A stretch of DNA of 64,000 nucleotides from FEN-1297 sp963834015 (GTDB lineage Bacteria > Bacteroidota > Ignavibacteria > Ignavibacteriales > Ignavibacteriaceae). Position numbers and translations under genes: made by a program. A model generated the notes under the pieces. That model worked only from the letters and a program-made list of their open reading frames with translations, ran no database searches and was not told the origin of the DNA. Each line of letters starts with the position of its first letter. Position 1 is the first letter of the stretch. Of this stretch, positions 45,896-56,600 are shown piece after piece. The DNA lies in assembly GCA_963834015.1 (NCBI GenBank), contig CAWIAG010000004.1, forward strand, positions 806,001 to 870,000. The letters run 5' to 3'.

Positions 45896-47173
45896 TTATT
45901 CTATTACCTGGAATCCGGTGTATTTCCTGAGCGGTTCCGGCACAATTATTTTTCCATCCTCTGTTTGGTAATTCTCCAATATAGAAACCATTAACCTGCT
46001 CGTTGCCAGTCCGGATCCGTTAAGTGTATGCAGAAATTCCGGCTTATGGGTTGCTTCATTCCTGAATTTAATGTTAGCGCGCCTTGCCTGAAAATTTTCA
46101 AAATTACTACAGGAAGATGCCTCAAGCCATTTGTTTTCTGCTGGAGACCAGGTCTCAATATCGTAACATTTTGCCGCTGAAAATGAAAGATCACCCGTGC
46201 ATAATAATAAAACACGGTATGGAATTTTCAGTGCCTGCAGAATATCTTCAGCATCGGTTACTAACTTTTCCAATTCATCGTAAGATGTTTCGGGTTTTAC
46301 AAATTTTACCATCTCAACTTTATTAAATTGGTGAACACGCAGGAATCCTTTTGAATCCTTTCCGTACGAACCTGCTTCTCTTCTGAAGCAGGCGGAGTAT
46401 CCTACGTATTTTACCGGCAAATCCGTTTCATTCAGGATTTCATTCCTGTAGATATTGGTGATAGGAACTTCGGCGGTCGGAATAGGGAAGAGGTCATCTT
46501 TCTCAACAAAGTACATATCCTCTTCCATTTTGGGTATTTGTCCTGTACCCTTCATTGAATCGCGGTTAACAAGAAACGGCGGGAAAACTTCTTTGTATCC
46601 ATGATTCTGAAGGTGGTAATCCAACATAAAATTTATTAGTGCTCGTTCAAGCGTTGCCCCTTTATCCATGTATAATGGGAAACCGGATCCGGAAATTTTT
46701 GTGCCCCGTTCAAAATCCAGTATTTTTAATTTCTTGCCAAGCTCTAAATGATCCAGAATTTTAAATTTTTGTTCAAATGAAAAACCCCCGGGCAGCCACT
46801 TCTTAGATTCAACATTATCATCTGCGGACTTACCTATCGGAACAGAACTGTGTGCAATATTAGGCGTATGACGAAGTATCAATTCTATCCTATCTTCAAC
46901 TTCTTTTAACTGGCTGTCAAGCTGGGTTATTTGATCAGATACAAGTTTCATTTCTGCAAGAATCAGTGCTGTATCCTGTTTTGCTTTCTTCATTACGGGA
47001 ATTTGAGCCGAAACCTGGTTGCGCTTTGATTTTAATTCTTCTGTTTTTGTTATTAGAGATCGTCGTTCTTCGTCGATCGCAATAATCTCATCAACTATAT
47101 CTTTGGAGTTTTTATTTAACAATCCCTGCCGGACATTTTCAGGATTTTCGCGGATAAATTTAAGATCAAGCAT
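45896..47173 (-). CDS. serS: Seryl-tRNA synthetase
   Basis: 425 residues, class II synthetase charging tRNA-Ser. An N-terminal antiparallel coiled coil (about 27-100) contacts the tRNA long arm. The class II motifs follow: motif 2 CFRREAGSYGKDSKGFLRVHQF (in part) and motif 3 GSGLATSRLM. Length and domain order are normal. It is separated from leuS by 87 bases and shares its direction. Confidence 0.96.
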   Translation of the reverse strand: MLDLKFIRENPENVRQGLLNKNSKDIVDEIIAIDEERRSLITKTEELKSKRNQVSAQIPVMKKAKQDTALILAEMKLVSDQITQLDSQLKEVEDRIELILRHTPNIAHSSVPIGKSADDNVESKKWLPGGFSFEQKFKILDHLELGKKLKILDFERGTKISGSGFPLYMDKGATLERALINFMLDYHLQNHGYKEVFPPFLVNRDSMKGTGQIPKMEEDMYFVEKDDLFPIPTAEVPITNIYRNEILNETDLPVKYVGYSACFRREAGSYGKDSKGFLRVHQFNKVEMVKFVKPETSYDELEKLVTDAEDILQALKIPYRVLLLCTGDLSFSAAKCYDIETWSPAENKWLEASSCSNFENFQARRANIKFRNEATHKPEFLHTLNGSGLATSRLMVSILENYQTEDGKIIVPEPLRKYTGFQVIE

Positions 47174-47260
47174 AAGGTTCTTTCTTAAGTTATGAATTTA
47201 TACTTAGTTTCCCATTATTAATGTCATGGGCCGCTTAAAAATAGGTCAACTTGAATAATA

Positions 47261-49717
47261 TTATTTAACTACTATATTGTAAATTTTATTTTTTACAAAA
47301 ATTTCTTTTACAACGGCTTTACCTTCAATGTGCTTTAAAACTCTGTCGTCGGCAATAACAACTTTTTTTACTTCTTCCTGAGAGCTGTTTATAGGCATCT
47401 CAATAGTTGCTCTTAGTTTGCCGTTTATTTGAACAGCAAAATTAACTTTATCCTCAATCAGTGCTTCCTCATCAGCGTTATACCAAACCGGATTCTTGAA
47501 AATAGAATCGTTCCTTCCGATGATCTGCAGGCATTCTTCTGCAAGATGAGGGGCAAAAGGGGATACTAATGTACCAAATCTTTCCAGAGCATAAGATTGA
47601 ATTTCAGGAGAACACTTATCAAGTGTTTTTACCAGCTCGTTTAATAGTTCCATTAAAAACGCTATAGCTGTATTGAATCTGAAATTTTCTATTTCTTCTT
47701 CAAATTTTTTAACAGTCTGGTTTACTTTCCGGTAAATTATCTTTTCTTCATCTGCTAATAAGCTGATATTGTATGAGCTTATTGCAGCAGTTTTCTCTAA
47801 TATTCCGGGAAACCTGCCGAACAATTCATAAGTACGCTGAACAAAACGGTCTGTCCCGGATATCCCTTTATCGCTCCAGTCGCCGCCCATTTCATATGGT
47901 CCCATAAACATTAAATAGAGGCGGAAAACATCTGAGCCGTACTTCGATGTGAATTCATCGGGATTTACAACGTTGCCCTTAGATTTAGACATTTTGGCGC
48001 CCTGGTTTGTTATCGTACCCTGATGGATTAGGTTAAGGAACGGTTCGTTGGAATTTGTATAATCAAGGTCTCTTAAAAATTTATGAATAAATCTTGCATA
48101 TAATAGATGCATTGTTGCATGTTCTGCCCCGCCAACATACATATCTACGGGAACCCATTGATCCGTAAGTGATGTATCAAATATTTTATCTTTGAAATGA
48201 GGATTCAAATAACGGAAATAATACCATGATGAATCAACAAATGTATCCATAGTATCGGGATCGCGTTCTGCATCCTTTCCGCATTTCGGACACTTAACAT
48301 TTATAAATTCTTTGTTTGTTGTTAATGGGGATTCTCCACCGGGTTTAAATTCAACATTATAAGGCAGTTCAACTGGTAAATCTCTTTCTTCTACCGGTAT
48401 TTCTCCGCATTCCGGGCAATGAATCACTGGTATGGGTGTGCCCCAGTATCTTTGACGTGAAATTAGCCAATCGCGCAACCGGTAATTAATTTTTTTTGTG
48501 CCGATTCTTTTGTCCACAAGCCATCCGATCATTTTTTCTTTGGCTTCACTTACATTAAGTCCGTCAAGGAATCCGCTGTTAATTGCCGGTCCGTCACCCG
48601 TGAATGCTTTACCTTCAAAACCATCGGAAGTTTTAACTGTTCGTATAATAGGAAGATTAAACTTTTCAGCAAATTCCCAATCACGCTCATCCTGCCCAGG
48701 TACTGCCATAATTGCCCCGGTACCGTATGTTACTAAAACATAATCGGCAATCCATATAGGAATTTTTTTATCATTTGCCGGGTTAATAGCATACGCGCCT
48801 GTGAATACACCGGTTTTTTCTTTTACGGTTGAGGTTCTGTCTATTTCCGACATTAACTTTGTTGAGCTTTTATACTTTTCAACTTCGGCTTTACATCCGT
48901 CTGTTGTAATAGTATCAACTAGTGGGTGCTCGGGTGCAAGAACCATATACGTGGCGCCGAATAAAGTATCCGGTCTTGTTGTAAATACGGTTAATACTTT
49001 ATCATTTCCGTCAATATTAAAGTTAACTTCGGCTCCTGTACTTTTTCCAATCCAGTTCTTCTGCATAAGCTTGGTCTTTTCAGGCCAGCTGATATTATCA
49101 AGTTCTTTTAGCAATTCTTCGGCATAGTCGGTTATTTTAAAAAACCATTGAGTAAGATTTTTTTGTATTACCAATGTACCGCACCGTTCGCAAGTTCCGT
49201 CTGCCTGAACCTGTTCGTTTGCTAAAACTGTCTGATCCTTAGGACACCAGTTTACAGGTGCATTTTTCCTGTACGCCAGACCTTTTTTATATAATTGAAG
49301 GAATAACCATTGGTTCCATTTATAATATTCCGGCACGCACGTCATAAGCTCACTGTCCCAATCATACATACAGCCTATATTCTTTAACTGCTGGCGTATA
49401 TCTCTGATATTCGTCATTGTGCTGTCATAGGGATGTATACCGGTTTTTATGGCATAATTTTCTGCGGGCAGGCCGAATGCATCAAAACCCATTGGCTCAA
49501 AAACATTAAAGCCTTTTAATTTTTTATATCGTACCCATGAATCTGTCGGACCGTAATTATACCAGTGACCGCAATGAAGTTTGGCTCCGGAAGGGTAGCT
49601 GAACATTACAAGGCAGTATAATTTTTTTTCTGTTTTGGATAGATCAGTCTTATGAACGTTATTATCATCCCAAAATTTCTGCCATTTGGATTCTATTTCT
49701 GAATAAGGATATCGCAT
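47261..49717 (-). CDS. leuS: Leucyl-tRNA synthetase
   Basis: 818 residues from the ATG at 49717; a TTG nine bases upstream is a weaker alternative. Class I synthetase. The HIGH motif appears as H48-C-G-H51 in SGAKLHCGHWYNYG, the KMSKS loop is GAKMSKSKGN near 585, and a CP1 editing domain (TTRPDTLFGATYM, GTGAIMAVPG) sits between. A zinc-type CPECGE...CPKCGK segment lies around 445-490. The HCGHWYNYG form differs from the common HVGHPxGY of many bacteria. It is unlikely to affect function. Confidence 0.95.
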   Translation of the reverse strand: MRYPYSEIESKWQKFWDDNNVHKTDLSKTEKKLYCLVMFSYPSGAKLHCGHWYNYGPTDSWVRYKKLKGFNVFEPMGFDAFGLPAENYAIKTGIHPYDSTMTNIRDIRQQLKNIGCMYDWDSELMTCVPEYYKWNQWLFLQLYKKGLAYRKNAPVNWCPKDQTVLANEQVQADGTCERCGTLVIQKNLTQWFFKITDYAEELLKELDNISWPEKTKLMQKNWIGKSTGAEVNFNIDGNDKVLTVFTTRPDTLFGATYMVLAPEHPLVDTITTDGCKAEVEKYKSSTKLMSEIDRTSTVKEKTGVFTGAYAINPANDKKIPIWIADYVLVTYGTGAIMAVPGQDERDWEFAEKFNLPIIRTVKTSDGFEGKAFTGDGPAINSGFLDGLNVSEAKEKMIGWLVDKRIGTKKINYRLRDWLISRQRYWGTPIPVIHCPECGEIPVEERDLPVELPYNVEFKPGGESPLTTNKEFINVKCPKCGKDAERDPDTMDTFVDSSWYYFRYLNPHFKDKIFDTSLTDQWVPVDMYVGGAEHATMHLLYARFIHKFLRDLDYTNSNEPFLNLIHQGTITNQGAKMSKSKGNVVNPDEFTSKYGSDVFRLYLMFMGPYEMGGDWSDKGISGTDRFVQRTYELFGRFPGILEKTAAISSYNISLLADEEKIIYRKVNQTVKKFEEEIENFRFNTAIAFLMELLNELVKTLDKCSPEIQSYALERFGTLVSPFAPHLAEECLQIIGRNDSIFKNPVWYNADEEALIEDKVNFAVQINGKLRATIEMPINSSQEEVKKVVIADDRVLKHIEGKAVVKEIFVKNKIYNIVVK

Positions 49718-49882
49718 ATTTATCAAGTTTTTTTAAAGTAATTGTAAATTTATCGAAATAAGGCTGGATTTCAAATTATTTGGAGGCACTCTGGATAGTA
49801 AATAAGAATTAAAACCACTTCAAGGCCTCGTTCCGAAATTAATTATTCCCTGCTATTAGTATTTCTTAATATTATGCACCCT

Positions 49883-51280
49883 TTAATTTACTATTCTTTT
49901 AACTTCTTCAATAGAACCAGGCTTGGAAATTATTTTCATTTGATTGTCAACCATAAACATTGTCGGCGTGGCGTAAATAAAATAATCAGATGCAGCTTTG
50001 CCGTCCCACCCTTTAAGATCGGAAACGTTTATAAAGGCTAAATTATTTTTAGCCATAAAATCAGTCCAGTCCTTTCTATTTGAATCAAGTGAAATTGAAT
50101 ACACTTCGAACTTCTTTTCTTTCTGGCTTTTGTAAAGTTCATTTAATTGAGGCAAAAGATCTTTACAATGAGGGCACCAGCTTGCATAAAAAACAATTAA
50201 AATATCCGTTGCCTTCGTTTTGTTTAATTCAAATTTGTTCCCCGCAGAATCTGGAAGAATAATATTGGGTATAATACTTCCAACTCTAAAAAATTTTGCC
50301 TGGTTGATACGGCGTTTAATTAACCCTTCGGTTTTAACGTCAAGGCACAGGTCATCTTTTATCACATAATTCTCTACTATGTAATCCAGTACTTTATCAA
50401 AACCGTATTTCTTAAATCCGTCTATCAGGTATCCTATTATTTGCTGGTAAACAAGCTGATTAACTTTTGCTTTGTTCAAAACCGAATCAATTGCATTCAT
50501 AAATTCTTTTTCCAACATTTCAAGCGGTAAATCCGGGTTTCGATAATATGTTAAATATTCTATCGTTTTGTTTGTAAAAACGTCGGAATAAATAAGAGAG
50601 GTGTTATTAAAATCTACATTGTCTAAGGCATGTGCTCTTAAGTATGAGAGCTGCCGTTCTTGTTGATAAAGTATATCTGTAATTGGAAGCTGTGATGAAG
50701 TGATATAATTAGCAATAAAAGAGTCGGGGTTTTCTTTAGAAGTCTGATTAATAAATTGTTTATACTCCAGTTGCAATTCATTAAGCCTCTTCATCGTTTG
50801 GGTATAATATTCATCATCTTCGGGATAGTGGGAGAGAATTAACTGGAGCAGCTCTGATTTTGCCTTGTAGGCTTTGTTTAATTTAATAAACTGGTAATAA
50901 AGCGTATTACTTTTAGAAAGGATAACTTTTAAACTGTCGGATATTTTGTGCGCATCTGTTTTTAGAATTACATCTTCGCCGTCATAAATAAAATCTATCT
51001 TTCCTGCCGGAGAATTGTTTTCTTGTGGTTGAGTGCTGTTTTCAAAGGAGATGCGGTAAATACCGGTGTGATGCTTATCCCTGTCTAAAGAAAATCTGCA
51101 GATTCCATCATCATAGGCTGAGACCGAATCAACCAAAACAACTTTCTCACCGCTTAGCTCTGAAATGTATAAACTACCTTTATAGTTTGATATCTGTATC
51201 TCAATTTGTTGAGCATAATTCTGCCCGGCAAGGCTAAATAATATTATAAAAATACAGTTTTTAAATTTAGTCATTTCCAT
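49883..51280 (-). CDS. Exported thioredoxin-fold protein (TlpA/ResA-like) with DUF4369-type N-terminus
   Basis: 465 residues from the ATG at 51280; ATG at 51274 or a TTG at 51307 are alternatives. A signal peptide (about 5-25) precedes a beta-rich N-terminal domain of the DUF4369 kind common in Bacteroidota. A helical middle part follows, then a C-terminal TlpA-like redoxin domain (about 350-465) with the active site C-P-H-C in YASWCPHCKDLL. It probably works in the periplasm on disulfides or in cytochrome maturation. Confidence 0.82.
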   Translation of the reverse strand: MEMTKFKNCIFIILFSLAGQNYAQQIEIQISNYKGSLYISELSGEKVVLVDSVSAYDDGICRFSLDRDKHHTGIYRISFENSTQPQENNSPAGKIDFIYDGEDVILKTDAHKISDSLKVILSKSNTLYYQFIKLNKAYKAKSELLQLILSHYPEDDEYYTQTMKRLNELQLEYKQFINQTSKENPDSFIANYITSSQLPITDILYQQERQLSYLRAHALDNVDFNNTSLIYSDVFTNKTIEYLTYYRNPDLPLEMLEKEFMNAIDSVLNKAKVNQLVYQQIIGYLIDGFKKYGFDKVLDYIVENYVIKDDLCLDVKTEGLIKRRINQAKFFRVGSIIPNIILPDSAGNKFELNKTKATDILIVFYASWCPHCKDLLPQLNELYKSQKEKKFEVYSISLDSNRKDWTDFMAKNNLAFINVSDLKGWDGKAASDYFIYATPTMFMVDNQMKIISKPGSIEEVKRIVN

Positions 51281-51398
51281 TGATTGCCGGAATAATTGGA
51301 TTGACAAAAAGTATTACCATACTTCCATTAATGCTATTCAAAAGCATAAATTTTTAATTGTCCAACTTAAAAAGCGGAATGTCAACTATAAATATTAT

Positions 51399-52058
51399 TT
51401 AATCTTTAATGCAGCGAATGCTTAAACCGTAGTTCTTATTGTAGTCGTAAACGTAAATTTTAACCCCAACGTTGGTTAGTCGGACAAAATAGGAAGTTTC
51501 AGGATCGCCTTCAGTAGAACTCCAGAAACAAGAGTAAACATTTAAACCGTCATAGTAACCCTCATGATGCCGGAAGCCTGCCAACAAAGCCGAAAAGCCG
51601 CTTGTGTTTGTGCCGGCTCCGTCACCTAAACCTTGCCCCCTTGCCTTCAGTGCATTTCCGCTTAAGCTTACTGCTGATTCTAATGTTTGGAATTCATCCG
51701 CTCCAGGTATATGCCATCCGCTTGGGCAGATGCCTTGTGTGCTTTCAGAACTGTATTGCATTGCTTCATTCCATTGATATAATCCGCCTTGATTTTTACA
51801 GTTTGCTGAATCGTCATTGTAGCAATATTTTTCAATTACTCCAACCTTCGTTGTTTGATCTTGGCTTACTGGTATCATTGTACCGACGTTGAGGTTTTCT
51901 TTTAACCAGCATTGGCTGCCGATTTTTACAGTATGGTAAGTTTGGCCGGCATATTGTATTGTGCTTACTCCGCATTTAAATTTAACACTATCTGTTTCTT
52001 GCGCGTATACAGTTTCAAACCCGATAACTAATGATATAAGTAAAATTAATTTCATCAT
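51399..52058 (-). CDS. Exported FISUMP-domain protein
   Basis: 219 residues. A signal peptide (about 1-19, ending VYAQ) precedes one FISUMP domain, named after the Fibrobacter succinogenes major paralogous family. Diagnostic segments are YHTVKIGSQCWLKENLNVG, GLYQWNEAMQY, CPSGWHIPGADEFQTLE and the C-terminal FWSSTEGD...YGLSIRCIKD. The domain occurs widely in FCB-group surface proteins and its role is unknown. There is no T9SS tail, and the first Cys is not in a lipobox, so it is more likely periplasmic or surface-associated by other means. Confidence 0.85.
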   Translation of the reverse strand: MMKLILLISLVIGFETVYAQETDSVKFKCGVSTIQYAGQTYHTVKIGSQCWLKENLNVGTMIPVSQDQTTKVGVIEKYCYNDDSANCKNQGGLYQWNEAMQYSSESTQGICPSGWHIPGADEFQTLESAVSLSGNALKARGQGLGDGAGTNTSGFSALLAGFRHHEGYYDGLNVYSCFWSSTEGDPETSYFVRLTNVGVKIYVYDYNKNYGLSIRCIKD

Positions 52059-52569
52059 TTTTTAGCTCGCTTTTACTTTGTTTATAACTTCGTATTAATA
52101 TTAAAAATAATATTAAATCGTATAGCTGACAAATAACAATGAACATCACGAAAAATGACCCATTGAGAAAACTATTAAATAATATTCTCATAGGAAAGTT
52201 CTGAATAAACGCAAATAAATCTAACAAATTCAACAACTTAATGTCAAGGAAACGATAAAATTTAACTGCTCTCTTATTCTAACTTCTTTTGTTTGGTTGC
52301 CTGTTTTATAATATTGAAAAGATATCTTATTACTAAAGCAATAAACTATTTAATGGCTTACAAAAAACTCTTTATAAAAAACTATATTAAAACAAGCTTC
52401 ACTTTTCTTTCTTTATGAGTGACAAAAATATTTTTAAACTTATTGCTTTAATTCGGGAGATGTATTCTTTTAATAAAAGTATTAAGACCCTGACAAAAAT
52501 CAACCTGCTTTAAGACAGAACCATTTCGTTAAGGTTTATTATATTAACATTGAGAATTTTGAAATAATT
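52059..52569. other. 511-base divergent spacer
   Basis: Lies between the FISUMP protein (minus) and the FUSC-like protein (plus), so it should contain both promoters. It is AT-rich, with no frame that looks coding. On minus, a TTGACA (52241-52236) with a poor -10 could serve the FISUMP gene. Nothing else identifiable was seen. Confidence 0.5.
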
Positions 52570-53064
52570 ATGAACAATAAAAATTTATTCCTGTATATTC
52601 TAAAATGTTTAACCGGGTGGGCAGTAATCTTAATTCTGTCAGAGATTACGGGTTATAAAGATATAAGTTGGTGCCTGATTTCTGTTTTGCTCGTCTTATC
52701 GCCCGATAGTAAAGAAGCAATTCCGCTTGCGATGTCTCGAATTAAAGCAAATTTAACAGGCGCCCTGGCAAGTGCAATTTGTCTTACTTTAGGTCAGCCT
52801 ACATTTATAACTGTCTCGTTAGCATTTATTCTAACAATTGGATTTTGCCATGTGGCTAAGATTATGGCTAGTTGCCGTTCAGCGGTTGTCGCGGTGATTA
52901 TTGTAATGTTTCACAACGCCGGGCATCATTTATGGGATAATGCGCTTGAAAGAATTGTTCTTGTTATCTCCGGCTGCCTTCTGGGTTTACTGATAACTTA
53001 TATGTTCCATAGAAAAATAATCCCTAAAGATGAATCCTCTGTAGCCGAACTTGAGGGTGAATAA
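52570..53064 (+). CDS. Small FUSC-like membrane protein
   Basis: 164 residues with about five membrane helices. The segments WCLISVLLVLSPDSKEAIPLAMSRIKANLTGALA and RIVLVISGCLLGLLITYMF resemble the membrane half of FUSC/aromatic acid exporter-like proteins, including the conserved R-x3-N/G-x-GA after the second helix. It is far shorter than full exporters and lacks the cytoplasmic domain, so it is either a small family member or an assembly component. A weak hairpin (AGCTTT/AAAGCT, 53066-53081) follows the stop. Confidence 0.7.
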   Translation: MNNKNLFLYILKCLTGWAVILILSEITGYKDISWCLISVLLVLSPDSKEAIPLAMSRIKANLTGALASAICLTLGQPTFITVSLAFILTIGFCHVAKIMASCRSAVVAVIIVMFHNAGHHLWDNALERIVLVISGCLLGLLITYMFHRKIIPKDESSVAELEGE

Positions 53065-53086
53065 CAGCTTTTGTTAAAGCTCTACT

Positions 53087-53491
53087 TTATATTTTTATTT
53101 CATCGTTGCTTCTTTTTAATTCTTCTATCCTCTGCAGGCGTTTAGCTACTAATGACAGAAGCTTAAGAGCACCGATCGGTTTGGTTATATAATCATCCGC
53201 CCCCAGTTCCATTGCACGCTGAACATCCCTTATATCTGTTCTGGCAGTCAAATAGATAAAAGGTATTATCGATGTTTTTTTATCTCTGCTTAAAATATCT
53301 TTAACTTCAAATCCATCCATTCCCGGCATCATTATATCGCAAATTATTAAATCCGGCTGAAATGATGCTGTTAATTCAATACCCTCTTTACCGCACGACG
53401 CCCCCGCAACATTATAACCTTCTTCATTAAATATTTCACAAAAATTTTCTCTGATTGAAGTATCATCTTCAATAATAAGCAGTTTTTTCAT
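53087..53491 (-). CDS. CheY-like single-domain response regulator
   Basis: 134 residues, a receiver domain only. E8-D9-D10 form the acidic pocket, D52 (IICDIMMPGMDGF) is the phosphoacceptor, and the conserved Thr and Lys are in YLTART and ITKPIG. There is no output domain, so it must act by protein contact or as a relay. It follows the 1299-residue PAS/GAF kinase by 155 bases on the same strand, which probably is its partner. Confidence 0.93.
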   Translation of the reverse strand: MKKLLIIEDDTSIRENFCEIFNEEGYNVAGASCGKEGIELTASFQPDLIICDIMMPGMDGFEVKDILSRDKKTSIIPFIYLTARTDIRDVQRAMELGADDYITKPIGALKLLSLVAKRLQRIEELKRSNDEIKI

Positions 53492-53646
53492 CTATACATA
53501 CCTTACAGTTATTAATAATTTTCCTAAATAATTATTTATAAGTTAGATGCAGAGCGTCAAAGTTATTAAATTATCAAAATTAACCCTGCCGGTTTTTTTT
53601 GATATGTAAATTTATAAAAGAAATTAGCTTTTTGTTTAAATAATTA

Positions 53647-56600
53647 TCAATTTTTTGTCTCTTTTCTGATCTTTACAAAGAATTTTGTGCCTTTCCCTGG
53701 CTGGCTTTCAAGTGAGATTATACCATTATGTAATTCCAGGTATCTTTTCACTATGCTTAAGCCTAATCCTGTGCCTTTTATTCCTGAACTATTTTGAGCT
53801 CTGAAGAACGGCTCAAATAAATTATGTATATCTTCTTTGGGGATTCCTATTCCGTTGTCCTTGATTGTAAATTTTATGAACTCATCTTCATCTTCAACAG
53901 ACAAAGCTATGTCTCCGCCTTCAGGGGAAAATTTAAGAGCGTTTGTTAATAAGTTGTTTAATATATGATTCAATAACTTGGGATCGGCTAAAACATTTTG
54001 ATATGAAAGCTTATAATCAAAAATTATATTATGAGCTGGTAATGCCTGAGATTTCAATTGTTCTATAATATCGGCGGAAAATTCTTTTAAGTTTAACTCG
54101 GAAGGATTAAAATCAATTTTGCCGCGGTCGCTTCTGCTTATTATTAGAACTTCATCAAGCATAGCTATCATATAATGAACAGAACTCTGAATTTTCTTAT
54201 AATGGCTTATGATTTTGTTCTCTTCCCATCTCTTATAGTACTTTGCTAATAAATCAGTTGAAGACAAAATAGTTGTAAGAGGCGTTCTGAATTCATGTGA
54301 TGCCATTGAGATAAAATTGCTTTTCATTTCGTTAAGCACTTTCTCTTTTTCCAAAGACTTTTGAAGTAGTACTTCTATTTCTTTCTCTTTCTCTATCATT
54401 TGTTGGAGCTCTTCATTTGCATGATTTAATTCTTTTGTTCGTTCCTTTACTAAATCTTCCAATTTGTCGCGGTAAACTTCAAGCTCAATTTCAGCAAATT
54501 TTCGGTCTGTAATATCGTGTACTATCGAATGCAGGTATTCTTTATTACCAATGATTACTTTACTGCTGAAAACATCAACATATCTTATTATGCCGTTCTT
54601 GAGACGGTGCTGAAATTCAAAATGGGTTTTTGTTTTATTCTTTGCCTTGTCCATTGCCTTTTGAAATTCTTGCGCTGGTAAAGTATTTATTTCATTAATA
54701 TTCATCTTCAATAGCTCTTCTTTATCCCATCCGTAATATTTTGTTGTGGCACTGTTTGCATCAACAATTTTTCCGGTAATAAAGTCTATTAATAGTTTTA
54801 CTGCAGAGTGTTCTTCAAATAATTTTCTGAATCTCTCTTCACTTTCCAGTGCTGCTTCCTGGGCAAGTTTGCGTTCTGTAATATCTTCAACCATACCTTC
54901 ATAATAAAGAGTTTTTCCGTTTGAATCGCGCACAGCTCTTGCGTTCTCTCTTACATACACAATTGTGCCGTCACTACTAAACCATGCCGATTCAAGTCCT
55001 TTAACTTCTCCTCCGGTTTCGATCAGTTTAATAAATTGTTTTCGGTTATATACAGATTCAGTTCCCTTCATTTCTAAGTCTCTTGAAGCAATTTCTTCAA
55101 AAGAAGAGTAATGAAGCATTTTTAATAATGCAGGATTGGCAAGCAGTATTTGCCCGTTTGGGGTTGTCCTGTAAATACCCAGAGAGGAATTCTCATAAAT
55201 TTGGCGGTAGCGTTCTTCACTTTGGCGAAGGGCTTCCTCCGCAAGTTTGCGTTCGGAAATATTCTGCATAATTCCTTCATAATGATGAATGGCTCCGTTG
55301 TTATCCCGCGAAATATGCATGCTAAGCAATATCCATAATGATTGCCCATCCTTACGCAAACATTCTAATTCATAGTTTTCAATAAAGGCGTTTTTGTTAA
55401 TTTTAGCAATAATTTTACTTCGTTCTTCTTTGTTTGCATAAACCTGTTTCCCTATATCGGTTATGGTATTTATTAATTCTTCTTCAGAGGCATAACCGAA
55501 CATCTTTACCGATGCGGGATTTAAACTTAAAAATCTTCCTTGAGGTGTGGATCGAAATATTCCGCTTAATGCATTTTCATAAATGGATCTGTATTTCTGT
55601 TCGCTTAACATTAAAGATTCTCTTGCGAGATGGTTTGATAAGGCGATTGCAATATTATTTGCCAATCGTTCAAGAATCGAAAGCACTTCACTATTAAATA
55701 ATCCTTTTTGTTTATGATTTACCTGAATTAAACCATATATCTCGGATCCCAACTTTAATGGAAATAACCCGACTGATTCATATCCTTCGCCGTTGCATCG
55801 GTTGCGGGTTCGTGCCTGCCTGTCTTCATCTGATGTGCTCGTCAGAAGTTCTGTTGTGCAATTTGACCAAAAACTGCCGTGTTCGGTAAAGAATGCTTTG
55901 GATGGATCAAACCTCCCGCAAATGATATTGCCGCACATGCATTCCAAAACCGGATTCCCGGTGCCGTCCCTTGCAATTTCTCCTTTTTTATTATAGTTGC
56001 AAAGGTATTTTTCTTTTCGAACAAATTTTTCGCTGAAGCCGGATGTTTCGAAATAGGGGAAGTCAATCCCATCCTTTAATCGTATCCCTACTGCATCGCA
56101 TTTTAACCAGTCTTTAAGATAAGTGATTACAGCGTGAACAAAATCTTCTTTAGACCCTATTCTATTAACCATACTTAGAATTTCCAGGTTTGCTTTCTGT
56201 TCATCTTCAAAGCGCTTACGCTCGGTAATATCGGTGAATATAGTTGCAAAACCATCATTAAGCCATGGAACCGCTGAAATTAAAAAATGTTTATCCATGG
56301 AATCAAAGTATGTTTCAAATTTATAAGGTTTGCCTGTTTGGGCAACTTTACTATAAATTTCCAGATACGGTGCTTCGCTGATATTATAAACTTCGGTTGC
56401 AAGTTTGCCTGTTAGTTCAGGCCGGGTAATTCCAATTATTTTTTCAAACCGGGGATTAACATCTATTATCCTGTAATTAACGGGATGATTACCCTTATCC
56501 ATTACTAATTCATGAAGGCCAACGCCTTCATTCATATTAGTGAAAAGTGACATAAAGCGCCGCCTGCTTTCTACAATAGCTTTTTGCGCAATCTTTTCTT

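Noticed and set aside
45498..49882. T-box or other tRNA-sensing leader for serS or leuS
   Set aside because: No specifier-loop structure or T-box sequence is apparent, and T-boxes are not expected in this lineage.
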